NCBI GenBank assembly: GCA_004298405.1
Contig: SCSL01000024.1
Span: 1 to 8,828, forward strand
DNA length: 8,828 nt
Direction: 5' to 3'
Source: Patescibacteria group bacterium
Lineage (GTDB): Bacteria; Patescibacteriota; Patescibacteriia; UBA9934; GWF2-40-263
Each line of letters begins with the position of its first letter. Position 1 is the first letter of the stretch. The position numbers were made by a program, and so were the translations under genes. Shown in pieces: positions 1-5,217 of this stretch. Under the pieces are notes generated by a model. That model had not been told where the DNA came from, ran no database searches, and was given only the letters and a program-made list of their open reading frames with translations.

Positions 1-98
1 ACGAGGTGATAGAACGTACCATCCAAGAGCTCATCAACGATTCTGACGCATTACAGAGGCTCGTTGGCTACCAATGGATTGTTGAACAATGTGTATAG
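1..98 (+). CDS. C-terminal end of an unidentified protein (5' part outside window)
   Basis: The frame beginning at base 3 is open from the window edge and ends at TAG (96-98). It gives a 31-residue tail with charged and hydrophobic residues mixed as in an amphipathic helix (EVIERTIQELIND..., ending WIVEQCV). The other two plus frames are closed within the first 45 bases. A good intrinsic terminator begins 22 bases after the stop, which supports a real gene ending here. The tail carries no motif I recognise, so no function is proposed; the rest of the gene lies to the left of the window. Confidence 0.55.
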   Translation, partial: EVIERTIQELINDSDALQRLVGYQWIVEQCV

Positions 99-120
99 GT
101 TAATTGGGGATGGTATAAAT

Positions 121-149
121 ACCCCCTCGCTTGTAGAGCTGGGGGTTTT
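121..149 (+). terminator. Rho-independent terminator after the left-edge gene
   Basis: ACCCCC (121-126) pairs with GGGGGT (141-146), with a smaller inner stem GCT/AGC around a TGTAG loop, and TTTT follows at 146-149. It sits between the stop of the plus-strand gene (98) and the stop of the minus-strand HAD gene (167), where convergent genes need termination. Read on the minus strand the same hairpin is followed by TATTTAT, so it may act in both directions, less strongly for the minus strand. Confidence 0.75.
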
Positions 150-166
150 GCGCTTTGTTCGACGCG

Positions 167-1054
167 TCAGCTCGTCTGGCGAGCTTCTTGCAGAAGCGTT
201 ACGAGCGGCTCGAATGAATCGTCTGCGAGGATCATCGTGATGCGATCCCACATGGCTCCGAGGTTGTTGTCGCGAAAGTCCTTCATCTTGCGGTCGAGTT
301 CCGACGGGGGAACGATCAGGACATTGAAGCTGTCGGCGCTCATCATGTGGACATCGACCACCGAATCGCCCACGACGATGAGGCCATCTTCCGTTGTTTC
401 CGTCAGTTGACGGAACCGTGCGGCGGCAAATTCTTTGCTCCCGGCTCCCACGATGTTGATGTGCAGGTTTACGACCCGACCTTCTTTGTCAAAGATGAGC
501 CGCGACGCCGCGACAGGAACCGTGAGATCGATGTGCCGGAGCCATGCTTGAATGAACTGTTCGATGCCGAAACTCACGACGGCCTTGTGGCGCATGAGCG
601 ACATCAGCTGTGCGACTCCCTGTCGCGGGGAGAGCGTGCGCACCGCTTCTTCGATCTGGGTGTGCGTTATGCCGGCTTTTGTGAACATGCCGACCGTTGC
701 GGCCACCCAGGCACCCTCCACCGCGAGCTGGTTTCCTGTCTCGAGGTGGTTGATCCACCAGTCAGGATTCTCGAGAGTAACTCCATTTACGCCCTGACCA
801 TGGATGTGGCTGTGGTACCAACGAGAACTTTCCATGTCCGCGTGACGCAGATCTTCGGGAAGCAATGTTCCCATAACTCGCCACTGGCTTCCTGGAGTCA
901 GCGTGCCGTCGAAATCGAAGACTCCATTATGCACGCGTGAGGCTCGCGACATGAGATCCCACAGAGGGATTCGACTGATCACGTTTGCGACACCCAGGGC
1001 GACCTGCTCGAAAGCCTGGGTGTGCGACCGCGCATGAACCGCGACGTATGCCAC
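167..1054 (-). CDS. HAD-superfamily phosphatase
   Basis: A predicted soluble phosphohydrolase of 295 residues using an aspartyl-phosphate intermediate. With the GTG start, motif I is FDFDGTLT with nucleophile D47 and acid/base D49; motif II is around VVSFG (S161); motif III lysine is K207 in GAGSKEF; motif IV is GDSVVD (D230, D234). About 110 residues separate motifs I and II, which indicates a helical C1-type cap that sets substrate choice. The layout before motif III (IFDKEGRVV...) loosely recalls pyrimidine 5'-nucleotidases or SerB-like enzymes, but the substrate is not determined. I chose GTG at 1052-1054 because AGGAGG lies 5 bases upstream. The longer frame from ATG 1129 would overlap the upstream gene by 40 bases and add 25 residues with no visible motif. 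It lies 35 bases after the FecR-like gene, so it is probably in the same transcript. The region is visibly richer in G+C than the right half. Confidence 0.85.
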   Translation of the reverse strand: MAYVAVHARSHTQAFEQVALGVANVISRIPLWDLMSRASRVHNGVFDFDGTLTPGSQWRVMGTLLPEDLRHADMESSRWYHSHIHGQGVNGVTLENPDWWINHLETGNQLAVEGAWVAATVGMFTKAGITHTQIEEAVRTLSPRQGVAQLMSLMRHKAVVSFGIEQFIQAWLRHIDLTVPVAASRLIFDKEGRVVNLHINIVGAGSKEFAAARFRQLTETTEDGLIVVGDSVVDVHMMSADSFNVLIVPPSELDRKMKDFRDNNLGAMWDRITMILADDSFEPLVTLLQEARQTS

Positions 1055-1059
1055 GATTT

Positions 1060-1065
1060 CCTCCT
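1060..1065 (-). promoter_or_regulatory. Shine-Dalgarno site deciding the HAD gene start
   Basis: On the minus strand AGGAGG precedes GTG (1054-1052) with a 5-base spacer. It is the only full consensus Shine-Dalgarno at a gene start in the window. It favours the GTG start over an ATG 75 bases further upstream, which has no such site and lies inside the preceding gene. Confidence 0.7.
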
Positions 1066-1089
1066 GTCCTAGGTCAGGACGAGCTGAGC

Positions 1090-1716
1090 TTACTCCAAGG
1101 GTTCCTCTTGCGTCAAAGCTTCTGTCCACACATAGAACTCAGCCACATCGCCGGTTGCGAGGTTGACCTCAAGTTTCTCAAACGTGACAGGCTCTGTTTC
1201 GTGGATCGAAAGGGGCACGGGTGTGAGCAGGTTTTCGCCTGACGGGAGGTTGATTTGTATGGAACCCGAGATCGGAATGACGTGGATCGTTTCAAGAAAG
1301 TCGTAGTTTACGAAAGAGGCGACGTCGCCGTGAACAAGATGTGTGGTGTGGTTGGTTTCGATTTTCAGAGAAACCTCGGCCTGATTGGAAACGACAAGTC
1401 GACCTTTCGTAAATCGGATCGTCAGTTCATCTTCATACAATCGGATCAGCTCGATGCGTGTGCTGGGAGCCAACCAGAGGATCGTTTCCGCTAGGTCGAG
1501 GTTCTCAAGCTCCACCCCGATCGTGAGTTGCAGGAATCCGTCCCCGGTCTCAACAATTGATCCACGTCGCAGTCCCTCACCAAACCCATACCCAGGATCT
1601 TCTCCACTTCCTGCCGCGATGCGCACGGGGAGTTCTGGCGGAAGTGAAAAACGTTGGGCGATCAAAAGACCCATTATTCCTAGGAACAAAATGACTGTGA
1701 GAATGCGAGCGAGCAT
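1090..1716 (-). CDS. Membrane-anchored protein with FecR-like domain
   Basis: 208 residues. Residues 2-20 form one hydrophobic segment (LARILTVILFLGIMGLLIA) with no clear cleavage site, followed by QRF, so I read it as a signal anchor with the rest outside the membrane. Residues about 55-165 have the beta-rich rhythm of FecR domains: APSTRIEL (83-90), a strand pair ending FTKGRLVV (102-109), then an alternating stretch with HGDVASFV (129-136) and IPISGSIQI (147-155). In classical systems FecR passes a surface signal to a FecI sigma factor, but no sigma factor is in this window, and FecR-like domains also occur in exported proteins with no known partner. An in-frame TAG lies only 12 bases upstream, so the ATG is the earliest possible start. 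The gene is divergent from the CPHC protein gene and leads the HAD gene. The FecR match is a judgement by eye. Confidence 0.6.
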   Translation of the reverse strand: MLARILTVILFLGIMGLLIAQRFSLPPELPVRIAAGSGEDPGYGFGEGLRRGSIVETGDGFLQLTIGVELENLDLAETILWLAPSTRIELIRLYEDELTIRFTKGRLVVSNQAEVSLKIETNHTTHLVHGDVASFVNYDFLETIHVIPISGSIQINLPSGENLLTPVPLSIHETEPVTFEKLEVNLATGDVAEFYVWTEALTQEEPLE

Positions 1717-1722
1717 GTTAAG

Positions 1723-1728
1723 ATTCTA
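1723..1728 (-). promoter_or_regulatory. Possible -10 element of a leaderless promoter for the FecR-like gene
   Basis: On the minus strand TAGAAT (five of six matches to TATAAT) ends 6 bases before the ATG at 1716. Transcription starting 7 bases after it would begin at the A of the ATG. No good -35 hexamer is found 16-18 bases upstream, so the call is weak. Its geometry matches the stronger promoter before the glycosyltransferase gene. The element lies in the 53-base divergent gap, where I could not find a convincing promoter for the plus-strand gene. Confidence 0.3.
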
Positions 1729-1769
1729 TCATCTAACTACATTATTCACTTTATCCACTTTTTTCACCT

Positions 1770-2033
1770 ATGCTCAATTTTTACTACGGTGAGGAATGTC
1801 CGCACTGCCACAATATGATGCCTATTGTGGATAAACTCATTGGAGAAGGAAAAGAAATTACGAAACTTGAGACGTGGCATAATGAGGAAAACGCCGGAAA
1901 ACTTGAAAAAGTTGATGCAGGCCGTTGTGGTGGTGTTCCTTTTTTTCACAACACGGGCACAGATCAGTTTATCTGCGGTTCCACGGATGAGGCTCGGATC
2001 CGCGACTGGGCTGACGGCAAAAAATTTGAGTGA
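1770..2033 (+). CDS. Small glutaredoxin/thioredoxin-like protein with CPHC motif
   Basis: 87 residues, about the size of glutaredoxins. It opens with a short strand (MLNFYYGEE) leading into the redox motif C10-P-H-C13, followed by a helix. GGVPFF (54-59) places the expected cis-proline at P57 beside the active site. This is the thioredoxin fold in minimal form, suited to thiol-disulfide exchange. CPHC is the dithiol of DsbA-type proteins, but there is no signal peptide or membrane segment, so a cytoplasmic role is more likely. Two further cysteines, C53 next to the cis-Pro and C69, are unusual for so small a protein. The ATG has no Shine-Dalgarno and no clear promoter. The stop is 6 bases before the lipoprotein gene, so the two are probably co-transcribed. 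The substrate is unknown. Confidence 0.8.
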   Translation: MLNFYYGEECPHCHNMMPIVDKLIGEGKEITKLETWHNEENAGKLEKVDAGRCGGVPFFHNTGTDQFICGSTDEARIRDWADGKKFE

Positions 2034-2039
2034 ATACGT

Positions 2040-3005
2040 ATGACATTGAAACGTCTATTCGCACTCACTCTGGTTAGCTTCCTATTACTGGGCACAGGTT
2101 GTGTTGCGACAGACGTTTCGAGTTTGACCCCAGAAGAGGCGACTGCGTCGCTTTCTTTTTTGTCTGGAAATGAACTTGTGATTCGACCGACGGTTTTGGG
2201 TTTGGGAGGAAAGATTGTCGGATGGTTGGGAGGGGAAGAAGAAGAGCGTCGCGTGGTGATTGATTCATGGACGGCGGGAGAGCACGTTACGCTCTCTTGG
2301 TCGATTAACACGCTCGTGGAAACAGAAGCATCAAAGACCGCTCGGGCAAACTATGACGAATCCTACGCGAGTTCGCCCGTTGGGACACAAATTCCGGAAC
2401 CGCCTGAACCAATCTATGAGGATCGCATTGTAGAAGGATTGATTTCGAGCAAATCCATGAAGAACGCGGGCACATTGCAGCTGCCCGAGGCATGGCCACA
2501 GGGCGATGGGGGAGAGCAAGAGACTTCTCTTATCTGGTTGTCTCGTGAGAAGTATGGCGAATTGGTGACAACACGAAAAACGACGTTGAGTTTAGGATTG
2601 TTTGATGAGTCTCTTTTGGCGGTAGAGGATGCGACGAGCCGGATCAAGTCTATTGCCGATAGTATTTCAGGACTTCTTTCTCGGATTACAGGAGCGCAAC
2701 AGGAATCTCCTCAAGAAGAACCGGTTCATACACAATCTTTTTTGACGCTAGAAGCGGACCCAAATTGGGGAGAATTTACGTTGTTGGTGGATGGCGTGGA
2801 GACAACCGTGCGTGTCGTGGAAGCAGAAAATGCATTTGCGAGTTATAAAATTCTTGCCAACCCGGATAATCCGCTCATTTTGGAGATTCAACTCACCCCG
2901 CTCTCACAGGGGAACCTGGAGTTGCTCAGTAAAGATGGGATCTCTGAAGGCTTCGGCGGTTACGAGATCACGGAAATTCAAACAAGTATTTCTCAGCCAC
3001 TTTAG
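2040..3005 (+). CDS. Predicted lipoprotein of unknown function
   Basis: 321 residues. The N-terminus is a lipoprotein signal: K4-R5, a hydrophobic core (6-17), then GTGC with C21 as the likely lipidated cysteine (a relaxed lipobox, Gly rather than Leu at -3). The rest is not a family I recognise. Visible parts are a GLGGKIVGWLGG turn-rich stretch (54-65) followed by an acidic EEEER, a Pro/Glu-rich piece around 118-126, a possible helix at 192-218, a Gln/Glu/Pro linker (219-231), and a final beta-rich segment (234-320) with an immunoglobulin-like alternation (FTLLVDGVETTVRVV). It probably sits on the outer face of the cytoplasmic membrane. It starts 6 bases after the CPHC protein gene with only a weak GAG-type ribosome site. 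Its last codons and TAG stop lie inside the first copy of the hairpin repeat, so the native 3' end may have been replaced. It converges with era. Confidence 0.75.
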   Translation: MTLKRLFALTLVSFLLLGTGCVATDVSSLTPEEATASLSFLSGNELVIRPTVLGLGGKIVGWLGGEEEERRVVIDSWTAGEHVTLSWSINTLVETEASKTARANYDESYASSPVGTQIPEPPEPIYEDRIVEGLISSKSMKNAGTLQLPEAWPQGDGGEQETSLIWLSREKYGELVTTRKTTLSLGLFDESLLAVEDATSRIKSIADSISGLLSRITGAQQESPQEEPVHTQSFLTLEADPNWGEFTLLVDGVETTVRVVEAENAFASYKILANPDNPLILEIQLTPLSQGNLELLSKDGISEGFGGYEITEIQTSISQPL

Positions 3006-3039
3006 TGGCGTCTCGGACGGGGCTGAAGCCCCTTAGAAG
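2994..3039 (+). repeat. REP-like stacked-hairpin repeat, copy A
   Basis: 46 bases containing three inverted repeats in a row: GCCAC-TTTA-GTGGC (2996-3009), a small GTC-TCG-GAC (3010-3018), and GGGGC-TGAA-GCCCC (3019-3032), followed by TTAGAAG. It matches copy B at 3938-3983 in the same orientation at 41 of 46 positions. It covers the end of the lipoprotein gene and the 50-base gap to era, which converges from the other side. No T-run follows the hairpins on either strand, so it is not a typical terminator. REP-type repeats are usually spread by REP-associated tyrosine transposases; none is in the window, so that link is inference. Confidence 0.85.
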
Positions 3040-3055
3040 GAGGCAGGGAGATTGA

Positions 3056-3907
3056 TTATTCAAATCGCATCATCCAATGCGGATCTACCTCAACGTTGAG
3101 ATCGAGATAGACCTTTGAATCCAAAACGCCTTCTAACTCCTTGCGAGTCGATTGACCAATCTCGCGGATGCCCCGACCTCCTTGGCCGATGATCATACTT
3201 TTATATCGGTCGTCTGTAGTAAAGATTGTTCCTGCGATGTACATCGTTCCATTCTCACGTTCCTCAACATCAGTCACCTCAACGTGTGTGGAGTAGGGGA
3301 CTTCCTGACGAAGTCGAAGAAAAAGTTTTTCTCGAATGAGCTCCGCAAGCCAGATTTTATTTGGCATGTCCGTGAGCTGATGTTCGGGATAATAAAACGC
3401 TCCCTCGGGCAGAATCTCAAAAAGCGCTTCCACAAGGGTATCGACATGCGTTCCCCGCAGGGCGGAAACTTCCACAGTTTTTGTATAGTTTTCCGAGAGG
3501 TCACGATAGAAATCGAGATAAGGTTTGTCGCGCAAGTCGATTTTGTTAATGACAAGAATCTTGGGGATGTCTAAATCCTCGATCAACCGCATGACTTCAC
3601 GTTCTTCTTGGCCAATTTCTCGTGTTGGGTCAACGATGTAGGCCACCGCATCAACATCTTGAAGTGATGAACCCACAGATTGGGCGAGTCGTTTTGAAAG
3701 AGGATCTTTTGCTCCGCGCAAAATTCCCGGCGTATCAACAAAAACAATCTGTCCTTCTGGGCGAGTGATAATACCCTGAATAGGCAAGCGTGTGGTTTGT
3801 GGTTTGGGGGTCGTGATGGCGATTTTTGAACCCACAATGGAGTTCATGAGCGTCGATTTCCCGACGTTTGATCGCCCAATCATGACGACGAATCCGGATT
3901 TTGACAT
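3056..3907 (-). CDS. era: GTPase Era, ribosome small-subunit assembly
   Basis: Era binds the 3' end of 16S rRNA and helps 30S maturation in the cytoplasm. The 283 residues (E. coli Era has about 301) show a GTPase domain with G1 GRSNVGKST (11-19), switch I PQTTR (36-40), G3 DTPG (58-61), G4 NKID (121-124) and G5 SAL (148-150). A C-terminal KH RNA-binding domain follows, with IIGQGGRGIREIG (239-251) carrying the GxxG loop. Two departures from common Era sequences are Ser instead of Pro in G1 and LPI after PQTTR, where basic residues are usual. The ATG is the only start available near the domain edge; GAGG lies 14 bases upstream, rather far. The gene follows the RumA-family gene on the same strand with a 91-base gap containing repeat copy B, and ends 16 bases from copy A. 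Identification is firm. Confidence 0.97.
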   Translation of the reverse strand: MSKSGFVVMIGRSNVGKSTLMNSIVGSKIAITTPKPQTTRLPIQGIITRPEGQIVFVDTPGILRGAKDPLSKRLAQSVGSSLQDVDAVAYIVDPTREIGQEEREVMRLIEDLDIPKILVINKIDLRDKPYLDFYRDLSENYTKTVEVSALRGTHVDTLVEALFEILPEGAFYYPEHQLTDMPNKIWLAELIREKLFLRLRQEVPYSTHVEVTDVEERENGTMYIAGTIFTTDDRYKSMIIGQGGRGIREIGQSTRKELEGVLDSKVYLDLNVEVDPHWMMRFE

Positions 3908-3937
3908 AGGACATGTGTCATCCTCACGTTCTCTTCA

Positions 3938-3983
3938 CAGCCGCTTTAGCGGCGTTTCGAACGGGGCTAAAGCCCCTTAGAAG
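3938..3983 (+). repeat. REP-like stacked-hairpin repeat, copy B
   Basis: Second copy of the 46-base element, in the same orientation as copy A and 944 bases from it: GCCGC-TTTA-GCGGC (3940-3953), GTT-TCG-AAC (3954-3962), GGGGC-TAAA-GCCCC (3963-3976), then TTAGAAG. All five differences from copy A either change both partners of a pair (A-T to G-C in hairpin 1, C-G to T-A in the middle hairpin) or fall in the last loop. It lies between two minus-strand genes, 15 bases past the RumA-family stop and 30 bases before the era start. It would therefore be part of their shared mRNA, where it could affect processing or stability. Confidence 0.85.
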
Positions 3984-3998
3984 AATTTGAGGAATGAG

Positions 3999-5126
3999 TT
4001 AGTTTCTTATGAGACGAGTGACAAGTTCAACGTGCGGTGTGTGCGGGAACATGTCGATCGCCCGCATGGCGTCGACTCGGTAGATTTTTTGTAATTGTAC
4101 CATCTCCCGGGCGAAGTTTTTGAAGTTGCATGATACGTACACGATTTCCTTTGGTGGGTTTTTCAGAATTTCCGCAAGCACAGTGTCGTGCATTCCGCTT
4201 CTGGGTGGATCGAGAATAACCACATCTGCGCCAAATTGTGTCCAGTTAAATTCCTCCGTTTTGACATCGTGAAACTCCACATCCACGTTGTTGATCTGCG
4301 CATTCACACGTGCGTCCAAGATCGCCTCGGGAACCATCTCGACACCGATCGTGCGTGATGCATGTGTTGCAAGGGCGACGGAAAAGAAACCAGAACCACA
4401 GTAGAGATCCAGCAAGGTTTTTCCAGAGAGGTCGCCACAGAATTCTTCCACGGTTTGGAGGAGGCTGGCGGCTCCATGAGGGTTGGTTTGAAAGAAGGCG
4501 TTGGGGCTGATGCGATAGCGATGACCAAGGATCTCCTCATGGATGTATCCAGGTCCGGAGATGATTTCAAGCTTGTCGCCAAAACTGACATCCGTGATGG
4601 TCGAGTTTTGTGACCAGATAAACGTCGTTGGATGAAAGGGAGTTGATACAATATTGTCCGATCGGACAAAATCGATCGTATCATTATCTGGCATGGTAGA
4701 AGTTACGAGATTAATCATCGTCTGCCCCAGTGTTGTCGATCGGATCACGGCATAGCGAAGTAAACCTGTGTGTGCCTTTCGATCGTAGTACGACAAACCG
4801 CTCTGTTTCACCCATTCACGAACCTTCATGAACAAGTCATCGATTTGCGTGTCTGCGAGGAAACAAGTGTTTCCATCAACAACCCTCCACCACTTTCCCT
4901 TCTCCCGCATTCCCACGCGTCCCTCGAAGTCAATCACAAAGTCCATGCGATTTCGATAATGCTCCGTGACAGGAGATGGTAGAATAGTCTCGCACCAGGG
5001 AGGAAGTTGTTTCAATCCAAACGAACCGTTGATATCGGAACGTTTTTGTTTGAGCTGTTTCTCGTAGGGGATATGAGACCAGGAACAGGAACCACACACA
5101 TCCTTCGAAGGACACAGATGAGACAT
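3999..5126 (-). CDS. rlmD: RumA/TrmA-family RNA (uracil-C5)-methyltransferase, Fe-S type, no TRAM domain
   Basis: SAM-dependent enzyme that methylates uracil C5 in RNA, by family most likely 23S rRNA (RlmD, formerly RumA, or the related RlmCD/RlmC); tRNA is possible. In 375 residues: C5-x5-C11-x2-C14 plus C88 match the four ligands of the RumA 4Fe-4S cluster; FFQTNPHG (211-218); SAM-binding LLDLYCGSGFFSVA (238-251); DPPRSG (306-311); catalytic C333 in VSCNF; and FPHTPHVE (360-367), where the final Glu is the expected general base. The usual N-terminal TRAM RNA-binding domain is absent. An in-frame TAA (5159-5157) lies 33 bases upstream with no start codon between it and the ATG, so this is not a mis-chosen start. 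No Shine-Dalgarno is seen. It probably heads a transcript with era, diverging from the glycosyltransferase gene. The family is certain; the exact target base is not. Confidence 0.9.
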   Translation of the reverse strand: MSHLCPSKDVCGSCSWSHIPYEKQLKQKRSDINGSFGLKQLPPWCETILPSPVTEHYRNRMDFVIDFEGRVGMREKGKWWRVVDGNTCFLADTQIDDLFMKVREWVKQSGLSYYDRKAHTGLLRYAVIRSTTLGQTMINLVTSTMPDNDTIDFVRSDNIVSTPFHPTTFIWSQNSTITDVSFGDKLEIISGPGYIHEEILGHRYRISPNAFFQTNPHGAASLLQTVEEFCGDLSGKTLLDLYCGSGFFSVALATHASRTIGVEMVPEAILDARVNAQINNVDVEFHDVKTEEFNWTQFGADVVILDPPRSGMHDTVLAEILKNPPKEIVYVSCNFKNFAREMVQLQKIYRVDAMRAIDMFPHTPHVELVTRLIRN

Positions 5127-5182
5127 AGCGACGGAAGAGTACGCGCCTGTGTTGATTTAAGCAAGATCACGTGCATAGGTTG

Positions 5183-5211
5183 TTGCCCTTACACGTCGAC
5201 CAAGCTAAAAT
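5183..5211 (+). promoter_or_regulatory. Sigma-70-type promoter for the glycosyltransferase-to-murJ operon, probably leaderless
   Basis: TTGCCC (5183-5188; four of six to TTGACA) and TAAAAT (5206-5211; five of six to TATAAT) are separated by exactly 17 bases. Six bases follow before the ATG at 5218, so the expected start of transcription is the A of the ATG. No ribosome-binding sequence lies in front of that ATG, as a leaderless mRNA would predict. It sits in the 91-base gap between the divergent RumA-family and glycosyltransferase genes. No equally good promoter was found for the minus strand. Confidence 0.6.
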
Positions 5212-5217
5212 ACATCT

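Noticed and set aside
347..940. A 197-codon open frame on the plus strand
   Set aside because: It is antisense to the HAD phosphatase, whose motifs I-IV are all in order on the other strand; the product shows no recognisable domain.
1055..1129. Extension of the HAD protein to an ATG at 1129
   Set aside because: It would overlap the FecR-like gene by 40 bases, lacks a ribosome site, and the GTG at 1054 has AGGAGG at good spacing.
1717..1769. A plus-strand promoter for the CPHC protein gene
   Set aside because: TATCAT, TACATT and ATTATT can each be tried as a -10, but none has a matching -35 at 16-18 bases.
2994..3039. Reading the repeat as an intrinsic terminator between convergent genes
   Set aside because: The hairpins are good, but no U-tract follows on either strand, and the same element also occurs between two co-directional genes.
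3152..3574. A 140-codon plus-strand open frame
   Set aside because: Antisense to era within its GTPase and KH coding region; no motif of its own.
2994..3983. A CRISPR array or IS element bounded by the repeats
   Set aside because: Only two copies, almost a kilobase apart, with era between them; no short spacers, transposase or target-site duplication.
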